Shown here: in pieces, positions 45,716-57,019 of the stretch
Position numbering within the stretch: position 1 is the stretch's first letter
Layout of the letters: the number at the start of each line of letters is the position of its first letter
Assembly (NCBI GenBank): GCA_017311185.1
Contig: JAESUZ010003182.1
Location: 425,987-489,986 of the forward strand
Direction of reading: 5' to 3'
Length of the DNA: 64,000 nucleotides
Source of the DNA: Proteles cristata cristata
Taxonomy: Eukaryota > Chordata > Mammalia > Carnivora > Hyaenidae
Position numbers and translations under genes: made by a program
The notes under the pieces: model-generated
The model's input: only the letters and a program-made list of their open reading frames with translations
What the model was told of the DNA's origin: nothing
The model's database searches: none

Positions 45716-46144
45716 GAGGACTCCCAGCCCCGGGGGACTTTCTCCACCGCCCGCCCTCCACCCCGACTTTCTCCGAGGCGGCGGGAAGACCCCTTCCTGC
45801 GCTCGGTCCTCGGCGACTGCGTCCCCTCCCCCTCCGCATTCGAAGGGCAGGCTCCCCCGGGTGTCGGGGTTCGAAGGGGGCAAACCCCGCCTCCCGGGGC
45901 CAAGGGCCCTGTTGTCCCTCCTGTAATCTCGGCGCGGGGACCTCTCGGTTGCCTGCGGCCCTGGCAGGACCCCTCCACCCTCCACCACTGCGCTTCCCCC
46001 ACCGCCTCCACCTCGCAACGTTATCAACAAGTCGGTCGCGAAGTAGCCGGTCACGGTTCATTCAAACCCGCGGTCCCTGGCCTCCCAGACCGCGCCGCAG
46101 GTATGCGCAGCCGCGCTGTTCACATCGGGTGTAGCGCTGGGGAA

Positions 46145-47100
46145 GCGCTTTGATGGAGGGCCTTCCAGAAGATCCCTAAAGCATGGACAGTCCTATTTTT
46201 AGGTTGGGCGAAGGAGGGAATCGGCGGCTCAGGACTGAGAGTGGCGAGTCAGACACTGTCGTTTATTCACTGAAGAAACATTTACTTGGTTCCTTTGCGC
46301 AGCCTCTGTGGGCACCCTAAGTCACCCCATATAGGCACACACTCCAAGTGTAAACTGCTCCGATGACCAGTTTCCCGGCCGGTTTCCTGGGGACCTCTCT
46401 CATGCAGAGTGCTGCCCCAAGACTATTGTCCATGTAAACTCTTGAGAGCCACATGTGAGCGAGGGAGACGCTGGGGGTGGGGTGGGGTGGGGGAGGGGAG
46501 ATGTGAATGTGACTCTGTGCCTTCCGCAAGAGCCCGGGGTCTGGAATGGGGGATCGATAATGAAATTAGCCATGCTGCCCTCTGGCTGTGGTGCAAGGAA
46601 GGGGTGTGCGGTAAGCAGGCGAGAGAGGATTGTAGACAAGGGAGAGGGCTGCCGGCTTCCAGATTAAAATGGCCTCTGGAAGTGGGGGAGTATTTCACGT
46701 GTTGGGAAGCCCTGGGCAAAGAGGTGGAGATACTCGTTCATTCACTTATTTATTCACTCACTCATTCATTCCTTACATGGTGTCGGTGGGCGCCTACTAA
46801 GGGCCAGATGGAGCATTTGAGGAGGGGTATACAGCACGGCAGGAATGAGATATTGGTGCTGCCCTGTAGGGAGGAGGGATGGTAAGAAAATATTGGGAGA
46901 GGGGGCTTCCCAGGTGACTTTCTCTCGCCAGTAGTTTGAGCCGGAGGATGAGTCACAAAACTGAGCCACTATTCATCAGCTGAGGTCAAGATAACATTGA
47001 TTATGTTAATGCCTTTCTACTTAAGCCAGTCAGGGTATTTTGTTCAGTTCGGGATTTCAGTCTTAGATGTGACAGCAATCTGTCATGTTTATACGCGGAG
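46145..47100. other. 5' flank of the CpG island, unassigned
   Basis: 46735-46870 (attcacttatttattcactcactcattcattcc...gggcgcctactaagggcc) looks like an ancient interspersed repeat. Nothing else is recognised. Confidence 0.5.
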
Positions 47101-47104
47101 CTCT

Positions 47105-47290
47105 TTACCGCCTAAAAAATGTGCTTCGCGTCACATTTTAATGCCATTCTCCCGGCTCTTGGAGGCAAAGGTTATTGCTCCATTCGACAAGTTCAGAGAC
47201 ACGAGGAGCTGGCCCAGGATCACACAGCTGCTCACCTGGGTTTCAGAAGTACTGACCCCCAGGCAGTCGTTCTGTTCTTTGGAAGGACCC
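47105..47290 (+). repeat. MIR fragment
   Basis: ctccattcgacaagttcagagacacgaggagctggcccaggatcacacagctgctcacctggg: MIR core, degraded. Confidence 0.7.
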
Positions 47291-47579
47291 GGGCTGGTTT
47301 TATACATCGAGAGGCCTGCATTATACATTCTGGTGTTCGGCACTCCCGTGCGGGACCCACTCTGTGTCTGGAGTGTTGCCTGGCCCCAGAGCCCCTTGGC
47401 CAACACTGTGGAACATCCCAGCCTTATGGTGAAGACCAATCTCGGGCCTGGGCCCCCTAGACCCATAGCAGGGCTGAGGGAGGCTCTGGTTTCCTTCACC
47501 CTTTCTGGGCTCCAATGGCAACCACACACCACAGGCCCTGGGATCTGCCTCCAGGGGGCTGGGTAATGACTCAGAAATG

Positions 47580-47860
47580 CAGGGCGAATATTGACCACTG
47601 AAAGACCAAAGGAAAGACCCGGTGCATGGACTGGAGTGGTATCAGTGGGGCTGTCAGGAGATTCTAGGAGGAATGACTGAGCAACTGGCAGTGGATTCTT
47701 CTAGAGCCTTGGCCAGCTCCGTAGCACACAGCCTCGTCTTCCCTTGCTTGCTCCACTCCCCTTACCCCGTTATGTTTGTTGCCTGAGGGTCGTACCCCTC
47801 AATAAAGGATTAGCAGGCAAGCATTGCTTCGTGCCCTGCCTCCCCAGGAATTACAGACAA
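47580..47860 (+). mobile_element. LTR remnant of an ERVL-like provirus
   Basis: gttgcctgagggtcgtacccctcaataaaggattagc (47778-47815) has the aataaa signal and a downstream part typical of a retroviral LTR. It is followed directly by sequence like the start of an internal region. Left boundary is uncertain (it may extend to about 47330). Confidence 0.55.
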
Positions 47861-50385
47861 TAGGTACCACAAGTGACCCTAGAAAGGAGACCTTCAGGAC
47901 GGGATGTTGGAGGTGGACTGGGCTCTGCCTGAAAGCACCAAGAGCCCCACTGTGGATGGTAAGCAGGGTCGTATAGGGCATATAGCGACACTACAATTTC
48001 TAAAGCTTCGCCCGCGGCTACTTGGAATGAGATGCAGGTAGAAGGCGAGGCTTTGGAAGGTCATGCGGCTGCTGCGTGTGATCGATGTGAGGGAAATGAT
48101 AATCATAAGGATTGCGCAGTTAGATGGCTTCTGACAGCACAGGAGATTTTCCAGAAAGACAATGATAGGCTCAGGGAAGCCATTTGCCAACTTACGACAT
48201 CCTTGTGAACGCTTTAAGGTCCCTCTTCTCGCTCGACATCCACGAGACCGACTGTGCCGAAGACCAGGCTCGGGGATTGGTGTGTGTGGTGGCAGAGCTG
48301 AAAAGGAGACTGAGCATGTCACTGCACAGGTGTCCCATATCCAAGTCCGGGCTCTGAGGGGGAAAGAGTTGGACCTTGGGATCTGGAATAGAGACATTTG
48401 GGTGACAGGCCCTGAGAATCTTGGACCCCCCAAATCTCCCTAAATCTGCCGGCTGGTGGAAGCACCTCTATCTCCCTTTGTAAGAAAAAACCCCAACTCC
48501 TCTTAGCCTGGTAACCAAGCAATGACCTAAGGGCAGCAGGTACCTTGCAAGGGGAGCTTGTTCTCATGACAATAGCCTGTAGGAAACAAGGTGAGATGCC
48601 AGGACTTTGTTGGCACAATGTTGAAAAAAAACAACAGAAGGCCCAGAGAGCCGCGAATACTAGAATCCTAAGACCTGACGATCTACCCCTTGGCTAAGTT
48701 TCCTGGGATGGCCCTTAGGGCGTTGCCTTCATGGAGCCCTAAAGAAACCCAGCTGGGAGGCAGGATGTCGGAATCAGGGAAGCACCAGCATCCTGGAGAA
48801 GTTCAGTGGTGTCAATCCTCCAAAGGCCAGGTTCAATGACAGGGAAATGGTGGTGGGGCTGACTCCTTGGCATCAAAGGCCAGCCTGCCTACTAGGTCAT
48901 GAGGGGCAAAGGGGATGTAATTAGCACATGGAAAGTAAAGCCGGAGTGGCAGTCAGGGTGCCTTGAGCTGTAGGCGTCTATGTCAATGGCTCGAAGATCA
49001 TGTTGTCACTAGGGATGAGATCGATGGAGAGTGGACGAGGTTATTGCTCAATCTGCATGAATTTTCTTTAAAATAATCAAGAACATTAGAGCAAAAAGAT
49101 GACATCAGCTACTGCAATGGAAAGTTCTCTTGAGTTATGTCACGGCGCAAAGCCCATCGATTGAAGGGGAGGCTGGGTTCCTTTGAAGGACATGCAATGC
49201 CACCGAGTCCTAAGATCAGTCATGACCTGCAGCAATCTAACAAGTGATGGACATGGTAGACTCAAGCCCAGGCTCTAAGAGGTCCAGAAGGAACAGTTAA
49301 ATTACCTAAGCTGATGACCCAGATTCTCCTCTCACCCCCCTCGGTTGAGGTTCTTCCTTAACTTGTACCTGGAATCTCAGAAGGGACTTTTGTATGATAG
49401 TCTGTTGGAGGAAGAAAGAACCGAGACCTTGTTTACACACAGGTCAACACAAAATGTTGGTGCTAGCTAGGAACACACTGTTGCATTACATCCCCCATGC
49501 AGAGGTGGAAGGAGAGGGGGCATGAAGTGCAGACATACACTGGCTCCTGTGTGCAGGCGTAAGTGTTTAGGAGCATGGTAAGAATAAGACTAGACATCCA
49601 GGAGCACAGAAGTCAGGAAAACTGTCGAGAATTCATGCGTGATTCTGCCCCACACTAATACTCACCAGAGAACATCGTTGCCAAGGGAGCTCCCAGCAAT
49701 TAGTTGGGCAGGATGCACCAGGCTGTGGAGGTCACCCAGCCTCTCTCTCCAGCCAGCATTGTGTTTCCCGAATGGTCTGCTGAAAGCACAGCCACGGCAT
49801 CAGCTCGGGGATCATGGCTGGGGGGTTACGGCATTGTTCTCCTAGGAGTATGAGTTGATAGAAATGTCTCCAGCGGCACCCGGGTGGCTCGGTCAATTAA
49901 GCTTGCAACTTTGGCTCAGGTCATGATCTCATAGTTCGTGAGTTTGAGCCCCACATTGGTCTCTCTGCCATCAGTGCAGAGCCCGCTTCAGATCTTCTGT
50001 GGCCCTCTCTCTTTGCCCCTCCTGCACTCATGCATCTGCTCTCTCTCACTCTGCCTCTCTCTCAAAACAACAGCTACAACAACAAACTCAGAAGTGTCTC
50101 CAATAGCTAGAATACACAAATCTGGGCGTAGAAGTAAGATTGGCCCCTCTGAGCCCAAGTGCTACTACTCTGTCTTCTGTTCCTACACGGAACACAGTCT
50201 GAGTTCCACTAGACCAGAAGCTATAACTACCTGCGGGCGCCTTGGGCTCCTCATGCTAAGGACGCAACAGTCAGAGAGGGATTGCTGGGCTGGTAGGCTG
50301 ATCGTCCTTGATAGTCATGAGGATGGAGGCTTACGGTTACAGAGTGGGCACAGGACAGAGTTTATCTGGTGCTATGAACTGAATG
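47860..50385 (+). pseudogene. Decayed internal region of an ERVL-class endogenous retrovirus
   Basis: Family recognition by eye. 48080-48440 has the outline of the gag-like region of class III/MaLR elements, including a short frame ending in a WNRDIW motif with a downstream ENLGPP. 50240-50340 resembles the part of ERVL encoding a dUTPase-like segment (phrases tcctcatgctaaggacgcaac and tccttgatagtcatgagg). Every frame is broken by stops and shifts; no intact gag, pro, pol or env is left and no second LTR was found. A SINE (49873-50089) sits inside. It is therefore a dead, truncated copy, placed about 1.7 kb from the CpG island. Class assignment is moderately sure, subfamily unknown. Confidence 0.55.
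49873..50089 (+). mobile_element. Carnivore SINE inside the ERV remnant
   Basis: Head gcggcacccgggtggctcgg, tail caaaacaacagctac-rich rather than pure A. Target duplication agaaatgtctcca (49860-49872) / agaagtgtctcca (50090-50102). Confidence 0.93.
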
Positions 50386-50392
50386 CGTTGCC

Positions 50393-50560
50393 CCAAATTC
50401 AACTCGCAGTTCGTGAGTTCGAGCCCCACGTCCAGCTCTTTGCTGATGGTGAGGAGCCTGCTTGGAATTCTCTCTCTCACCCTCTCTCTGTCTGCCCTTC
50501 CCCCACTCATGTGCACTCTCCCTCTCTTTCTCAAAATAAATAAACTTAAAAAAAAAGAAA
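50393..50560 (+). mobile_element. 5'-truncated carnivore SINE
   Basis: Starts within the tRNA-related part (cagttcgtgagttcgagccccacg), keeps gaggagcctgcttgg and the caaaataaataaac tail. The first 60 bp of the element are missing. Confidence 0.88.
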
Positions 50561-50839
50561 ATAGTAAAGTAGAGAAAATACATTTATGGTACTGTACAGT
50601 GTTTATTGAAATATATCTGTATAAGTGGCTCTGGGCAGTTCAAACCCATGTTTTCAATGGTCAACTTTAATTAGACTTCACCGTTCTTGGAAGAATTAAC
50701 AGATAGTGCATATAAACACTGAGCCTGGCACAAAGTAACTGCTCAAAAAAAAAGGCCATCCCTACTTATTTTGAAGGATAGAGGGACAAAGACACTGCCC
50801 GTTTGTAAGAGCACTCCTTGGCATCTGGGATCTTTTTTG

Positions 50840-51014
50840 AGGAAGACACAAAGAAAACAAAAGAAATGCATTATGAGTGCTCATTATTGAACCATGCAAT
50901 CAGGCAGGCTAATTATGTTTCGAAATGCTGCAGATAAACATGCAATTATTGAAAAACACATTGGGACTGTCCCAATTGTTCATTAGTTCAGCTCAAATTA
51001 AATATATAATTGTC
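50840..51014. promoter_or_regulatory. AT-rich repeat-free block (candidate element)
   Basis: Phrases aaatgcattatgagtgctcattattg, gctaattatgtttcg, gataaacatgcaattattg, cccaattgttcattag: many octamer/homeodomain-type cores in 170 bp. A young SINE interrupts it at 51015. Function is inference. Confidence 0.35.
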
Positions 51015-51219
51015 GGGGCGCCTGGGTGGCTTAGTCGGTTGAGCGTCCGACTTTCGCTTAGGTCATGATCTCGCGGTTCGTGGGTTCGAGCCCCGCGGGG
51101 CTCTGTGCTGACTGCCAGCTCAGAGCCTGGAGCCTGTTTCAGTCTGTGACTCCCTCTCTCTCTGACCCTCCCCTGCTCACGCTGTCTCTCTCTCTCTCCT
51201 AGAAATAAATAAAAATCTT

Positions 51220-51240
<21 letters not shown>
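51015..51240 (+). mobile_element. Young felid SINE with (TA)n tail
   Basis: Consensus-like head ggggcgcctgggtggcttag and the variant cgactttcgcttaggtcatg. Target duplication aatatataattgtc (51001-51014), repeated at about 51244-51256 after an A-run and a (TA)n expansion. Confidence 0.95.
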
Positions 51241-51251
<11 letters not shown>

Positions 51252-51256
51252 TTGTC

Positions 51257-52090
51257 AACGTCACATTTTATGGGTCAGCCGGGACTCTGTCCAGAGCGGA
51301 TGTTTCCTTGATTGACCAGGTATGGGGGAGGGGGGCCCCAATCTCCTCTAGGCCCTGTCTGAGATCTGGCCAGCCACACTTGGCCTTCTGAGCTTGGTCT
51401 CACGCCCTAGCCAGTCACCTAGGAGCTGAGCAGGATTCATTGTGTGGGGCCAGGTGGGTAGATTTGCCTTGCCCCAAACTCTGAGTTAGCTCTTTCCCCA
51501 AGAATATTTCGGTCCAAATCCTTAGAACTTCGATATGTGGATGTGGAAGAGAGTCAGAAAGAAGCCCAGACTTTAAACTTTACTTTAAAACCATCTGCAT
51601 CTTCTTCCCCTTGTCATCTTTTCTTAAACCCTAAGAAAAAACAAAAATTGTCAGGACCGGGTATGCTTGGTAGCATAACCTGGACCAGTGCCATTTTCTA
51701 TGTCACTGAAGATTCTAAACGGATATGACCCAAAAGGACATTTGATTGGATTGACTTGATGGCCACCTCTTCGGCCAGGCCAGTCAAATCCCAATGCCAG
51801 CGCAGCCAGGAGAGCTAACTCCATCTCTTCAACTCAACTGAGCACCAACATGTGCTATGCCAAGCAGGAGCCAACAGAATAAAGGAGATGGTCCTGTTCT
51901 CCAAGTTCTCACATTGTATTAAAAGGAGGAGAAATATACATGTCTTCTAACTACAAATAGGGGCATCTCTCCTCCATGATTTAAACTCCCCAGAAGACTC
52001 CCTATCATAGTACCCACCCACCCCCAACCCCTGGCTCCCCCTCCATCCCCCCCACTCATTCGTCCCTCTGTGCTTCGTCTTTGCAGATCC
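51257..52090. other. Unassigned intergenic sequence
   Basis: No gene or clear transposon recognised. Confidence 0.5.
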
Positions 52091-52290
52091 CCAGAACCCA
52101 CCCTGCCTTCTTGCATCTCCCTGCCCTCCCATCACACTGTTCCCTCCACCCAACATGCCTTCTCCTTTCATTCGCTTAGCCTGTGTCTCCTTTCTCTCCG
52201 TCTTATGCACCCCTCCATCATGGTACCCCTTCTACTGGACTCTAATTATCAGGACGTATGCGGTCAGGGGTGTGCAGAACATGAGCTCAG
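52090..52290 (+). repeat. L2-like fragment
   Basis: ccctgccttcttgcatctccctgccctccc and acatgccttctcctttcattcgc resemble the L2 body. Confidence 0.45.
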
Positions 52291-52470
52291 TAGAAAGAAC
52301 CTCGATTTTGATGTCAATTGAATACGGTGTCAGTTGAATGGACTCTGGGAAGCTCCCTTAACCTCGCTGAGCCTCAGTTTCCCTGACTCTAAAACAAGGA
52401 TGCTGATGTTCACCCTGATGGGCCACACGGTGGGAATACTAGAAGTAAAGCATGTAAAAGCTTTCATCCC
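52290..52470 (-). repeat. MIR fragment, antisense
   Basis: gggaagctcccttaacctcgctgagcctcagtttccctgactctaaaacaaggatgctgatg: clear reverse MIR. Confidence 0.8.
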
Positions 52471-52474
52471 CATG

Positions 52475-52656
52475 ACTTCACGGGACCCCATCTGACCGAG
52501 GCTGTCTCCTCTCCTAATTGTGCGTACCGTGGGGGCAGGGACTGTGTTTTATTCATCTTTGCAGCAGTTGTTGTTAAAGTTTATGTATTTATTTTGAGAG
52601 AGAGATGGTATGTGCATGTGTGAGCAAGCAAGGGAGGGGAAGAGAAAGAAAGAGAA

Positions 52657-52687
<31 letters not shown>

Positions 52688-52885
52688 AGAGAGTGAATCC
52701 CAGGTAGGCTCCATGCTCATCACAGAGCCCAATGTGGGGCTTGAACCCACAAACCTTGAGACCATGACGTGAGCTGAAATCAATTAACTGAGCCACCCAG
52801 GCGCCCCTATCTTATTCATCTTTGAGTTCAGGCTCCTGGCAGTACCCCACATGTAATAGGAACCCCACAGATATTTGAGAGTGAC
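52475..52885 (+). repeat. L2 3' end split by a SINE
   Basis: Left part ctaattgtgcgtaccgtgggggcagggactgtgttttattc, right part tcaggctcctggcagtaccccacatgtaataggaacc. The SINE at 52562-52808 separates them. Confidence 0.7.
52562..52808 (-). mobile_element. Carnivore SINE, minus strand, inserted in L2
   Basis: aaagtttatgtatttattttgag tail, an expanded (GA)n region (52600-52692), head ends ctgagccacccaggcgcccc. Target duplication ttattcatctttg (52549-52561 and 52812-52824), perfect. Confidence 0.95.
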
Positions 52886-54325
52886 TGCTTAAAGCATGTG
52901 CCACTGGACGTCTGGGGAAGGACCCCCCTCACCTGTGGACCTTACCTTCTCAGTTTCTCCTGTTACCTTTCCTGCAGCCTTCCTGCTTCTCAGACACACA
53001 GGCCCAAGCTGCCTCATCTCCCCAGGGAATGGCATTGACCTACTCTGGCCGGGTACATATTTATTGAGTGAGTGAATGAACGAATGAATGAAAAGAAAAA
53101 CAATTTCCCAAGTTTTACGGTTTGCGTCCTGTGATGAAACATTTTGGATGATTTTTCATCGTGGGGCGAGCTCGCTGAGCTCTGTTTCTTGCTGTTTACA
53201 CTAGGATTTTCACAGAATGGCTTCTGTCTGTCTTTGATCTTTGTACATATTTCAGGCAGTGAGGGTTTTGCCATTTACTTTAGTCAGAAATGTCAGAAGC
53301 CATTCCGGAGCCGGAAGAGCTCCTGCGAACATCTGAGTTGACCAGCCCAGCGCTCAGCTACTCATTATAACTTTTCTGAGAGCACGCCTAGCTCAGAGCA
53401 TGATGTAGGAGGATTAATCTGGTCTGAGAGTCGCTGGAATGTGGCTGAGAGAATCTGTGCTTATTTAGGGACTCCTCAAACACATATAGAATGCAGAGTG
53501 TGTGCCAGGCTCGGGCACTGGGGATCAGAATGGCCCACGACAGGATCATTCTCCTCCCTCCAGGAGCCCCCTGGCTGGCGGGGAGGCAGAGAAGGGAAGA
53601 GGCGATGATGACAGACACAGAGTGGGAAGGACTGAGGAGGAGGGGGCGTGGGCTGCAAACTCGCAGGAATAATCTGGTGCATCGGCGTGTGGCGTCTAGG
53701 CGCGATTGCTCTTTCTGCTTTAGAGCCACCAAGCCGGCTTCCTGCACCCGTTCTCTGTTTATGCACACATCAAATCGCTTTCCCTGCCTGGAAGCTTTCC
53801 TTCTGTCTTCCTGGCAACGTCCTCATCGCTCCTCGGATCCCAGCTGACCCGCCCTCCCCTGTGCCAACACCCCACCAGGCTCATTCATCTTCTGTGCTGT
53901 CTGTAGTCGGCATCACAAGGGGGACCCGTACAGCTGCCCTTTTACCTTCTTGGGTGAGTCCCAGTGAGAGTCATGATTTAGGAGGAAAACATACTGACTC
54001 TGGTATCAAATGGAGCGGAGTTTGAGTCTTAGGACTGTTGTTTCCTGCCTATATTCTCTGGCCTGGGGGAGGGTAGAGAGAACCGAGTCGAGGCTGCGGA
54101 AGGGAAAGACCCCACTGCGGTGGGACTCTTGAGCCCTGCTGAGACATTTGAGATTCACTCTGGGGGCAGTGGGGAAGCGCCGGATGGTTTTAGGAAAGAC
54201 AATGGCTTTATGCACACACTGGCAACGCTGGGAGGAGGGGGACGTGGGTACGGGGTGGGCAGATGGGAGGCGTGCAAGCCAAGGGCGGGTTGAGAGCCTC
54301 CACCTCCTTCCAGTCTATGTTGGAA
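52885..54325. other. Intergenic sequence, partly L2-like
   Basis: 53755-53860 (tttccctgcctggaagctttccttctgtcttcctgg) is L2-like. 53085-53340 is AT-rich and unrecognised. No gene. Confidence 0.45.
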
Positions 54326-54329
54326 GAGA

Positions 54330-54485
54330 GGTTTTTGCCTAGCTGTATGATCATGGGCAATCATCTAAAACTCCCTGAGCCTCAGTTTCCTCGTCTGTAG
54401 AATGGGGAGAATACTATTACTTTCTTTGCCTGGGAAGATCACAGGAGAACGTAAGTGGGAGTGGGTACCATGCAAATCCTAGAAG
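54330..54485 (-). repeat. MIR fragment, antisense
   Basis: gtatgatcatgggcaatcatctaaaactccctgagcctcagtttcctcgtctgtagaatggggag. Confidence 0.85.
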
Positions 54486-54489
54486 CGAT

Positions 54490-55055
54490 CAGAAGAGACT
54501 CAAAAGTGACAGAAGTTTATATCTGGTAAAAGGGAGTCTGGGGCTAGTGTGGCGCTGCCCAGAGCAGGATGCAGGCTTTTCCTAGCTTGTTGATCTGCCA
54601 TTTTCAGCATGTAGGTTTCCTTTCACCCCATGGTCCAATATGGCTGCTCGAACTCCAGCCATCAGATCCACATTCCAACCAGCAGGAAAAAGGAAGCGAG
54701 AAAGAAGGATATGTTCCTCCCTTTAAGGTCACGTTCTGATAGTATCAAATGACACTCCTTATATCCTACTGACCTGGGTGTAATCACATGACGACACGTA
54801 GGTGCCAGGGAGGCTGGAAAACACATTTCCTATTTAGAATAGCCATGCGCCCAGCTGAAAATCAGAAAACCCATCATGAATAATTAATAGACATCTTGAT
54901 GCTGGGGAACCACTAGGCAATTAGCCATTTCTCTCACAGCTTTTTGACGACTTCACTATAGAGTTTCACAGGCTAGATTTCTTAGAAGTGGTGTATCACC
55001 CCCAGGACATTGGACAGGAAACAAGAACCCCAGAGGCAGTGTTGTGGGAAGAATC
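54490..55055. other. Unassigned intergenic sequence
   Basis: Nothing recognised. 54845-54955 is AT-rich (catcatgaataattaatagac). Confidence 0.45.
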
Positions 55056-55057
55056 CT

Positions 55058-55129
55058 TGACCCTGGGATCATGACCCGAGCCAAAATCAAGCGTCGGATG
55101 TTCGAGCGACTGAGCCACCAGGCGCCCCC
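55058..55129 (-). mobile_element. SINE head fragment, minus strand
   Basis: gggatcatgacccgagccaaaatcaagcgtcgg ... gactgagccaccaggcgcccc: only the tRNA-related part (about 72 bp) remains. Confidence 0.85.
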
Positions 55130-55510
55130 ATGGTTTACACTTAAGAGGATGGATAACACTTTGAAAGAGCCCTCGGGTAAATTGTTCTTTCAAGAGCTTG
55201 TATCTTTAGATCCTTAGCATGCATGGATGCTACCAGGCTATTAGACTTAAGATGCTAATACCAAAAGTAGGTAAACCAGGCAATAAAAATGACATGTTGG
55301 CTGTTTACTAAGTGGCAGGCTCTGTTCTAAAGGCATTGCAATGTTAACTCCCTCTATCCTCCTGGCAACCATTTTTCTCCCCAAAGTAAAAATATTTAAT
55401 GCTGGAAACACAATGAAAGAAGCACTCAAACACCTTTGATGGTGGTGGGGTACTTGATACAGCCTCCAGGTAAAGCAATTTGGTGATGCAATTCTGCTTC
55501 TGGAAACTTT

Positions 55511-55728
55511 AAAAAAAAATTTTTTTTTTAATGTTTTATTTATTTCTGAGAGAGAGAGAGCAGGGGAGGGTCAGAAAGAGAAGGAGATACATACAGAATC
55601 CGAAACAGGCTCCAGGCTCTGAACTAGCTGTCAGCACAGAGCCCTATGCGGGTCTCGAACCCACAAACCGTGAGATCACGACCTGAGCCAAAGTCGGGCG
55701 CTTAACGGACTGACCCACCCAGGCATCC
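55511..55728 (-). mobile_element. Carnivore SINE, minus strand (cluster member 1)
   Basis: A/T tail, ccgaaacaggctccaggctctg body, head ends gacccacccaggcatcc. Flanked by ctggaaactttaa (55500) and ctggaacctttt (55729). Confidence 0.94.
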
Positions 55729-55740
55729 CTGGAACCTTTT

Positions 55741-55968
55741 TTATTTTTTTATTTTATTTTATTTTTATTTTTTTAATATTTTATTTATTTCTAGGAGAGA
55801 GAGAGAGCGTGAGCAGGGGAGGGTCAGAGAGAGGGAGTCACAGACTTTGAAACAGGCTCCAGGCTCTGAGCTGGCAGTCAGCACAGAGCCCGACGTGGGG
55901 CTCGAACCCACAAACCGCGAGGCCTGAGCGAAAGTCGGACGCTTAACCGACTAAGCCACCCGGGTGCC
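55741..55968 (-). mobile_element. Felid SINE, minus strand (cluster member 2)
   Basis: Long T/A-rich tail (55741-55790), gcgaaagtcggacgcttaacc variant, head ends ccacccgggtgccc. Flanked on both sides by ctggaacctttt (55729-55740, 55969-55980), a perfect duplication. Confidence 0.95.
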
Positions 55969-55995
55969 CTGGAACCTTTTTTAAAATGAGAATTA

Positions 55996-56223
55996 GGGCG
56001 CCTGGGTGGCTTGAGTCGTGCCGTCCGACTTTCGCTTAGGTCATGATCTCGCGGTTCGTGGGTTCGAGCCCCGTCGGGCTCTGTGCTGACTGCCGGCTCA
56101 GAGCCTGGAGCCTGTTTCAGTCTGTGACTCCCTCTCTCTCTGACCCTCCCCTCCTCACGCTGTGTCTCTCTCTCTCTCCTAGAAATAAATAAAAACATTT
56201 AAAAAAAATAAATCTTTAAAAAA

Positions 56224-56252
<29 letters not shown>
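55996..56252 (+). mobile_element. Felid SINE, plus strand (cluster member 3)
   Basis: gggcgcctgggtggcttgag head, gactttcgcttaggtcatg variant, tail extended by (AAAT)n at 56215-56255. Perfect target duplication aaaatgagaatta (55983-55995 and 56253-56265). Confidence 0.96.
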
Positions 56253-56254
<2 letters not shown>

Positions 56255-56269
56255 AATGAGAATTATTTC

Positions 56270-57015
56270 AGAAATCCTAACACTGGGTTAAGCCAAAAAA
56301 AAAGGGGGGGGGGGAGATTTATTGACCCATCAGAATAAAACAACCTCCAGGTGTAGCTGGCTCTGGGGTTAAAATGAGGACTTGGTCTCTCTCCATTCCT
56401 CAGCTCTGCTTTCCTCTATGTCATCTTCATTTTCGTGTATGCTTTTTCCATAGAGAGGCTCAGCAAAATCTCACATACCAGTTCCTCCCAATGTTCTGGA
56501 AGCAGAGCGTTCCTAGGACACCTTTCACAAGCTGAAAAGTGAGAGACCCATTGCTTTCTTGAAGGTCTGACATTTCAACATGTTTTTGGTGCAACGAGGA
56601 CCATCCCACCTGGTGATCTTTGTATGGTGGAAGGTTCTGGAGGCTGAATGGCAGTCTGGGGTCACAGTAGCAGCGTGGTCAGCTCCTGAGAGCTCGCTTC
56701 GGGGTTATACACTCATTATATCCTCACATGGCGGAAAGAGCCCTCGCGGCCACCGTATACGGAAGCTACTGTTGCTCTCACCATTTCGTAGACAGGGAAA
56801 CAGGCAAAGAAGAGTGAGTCTGCATCATTCCACCCCCTTTGTCCTGGGATGTTAGTGCTGTCCTCCCACTCGGCGTCTGGGCCCCTGGGCCCTGCTCTGG
56901 ACCCATAGGATGCTGGACAGTGTGACACAAGCAGAAGCGTGAAGGGCACCCTCTCCCTGGGTTTGTTTGCTTTCCCTTCTCTTCCCAGGACCACGTGAAG
57001 ACCAGGACCCACCTA
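56270..57015. other. Unassigned intergenic sequence
   Basis: A-run and G-run at 56296-56314. 56390-56520 has a phrase (cagctctgctttcctctatgtcatcttcattttcg) that looks repeat-derived, family not recalled. No gene. Confidence 0.45.
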
Positions 57016-57019
57016 TTTC

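Larger units (their letters stand above)
44040..46140. promoter_or_regulatory. CpG island spanning the PRIMA1 promoter and exons 1-2
   Basis: CpG dinucleotides are dense from about 44040 to 46140 and extreme from 45100 to 45640, against near-absence in flanking sequence. GC-box motifs (ccgccc / gggcgg) recur, for example near 45066, 45330, 45395 and 45600. No convincing TATA box is placed relative to the candidate first exon. The island covers exon 2, the presumed exon 1 and about 1 kb upstream of them, the usual layout of a dispersed-start mammalian promoter. CpGs persist to 46140, beyond the likely start, so divergent transcription to the right is possible but no gene is seen there. Confidence 0.85.
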
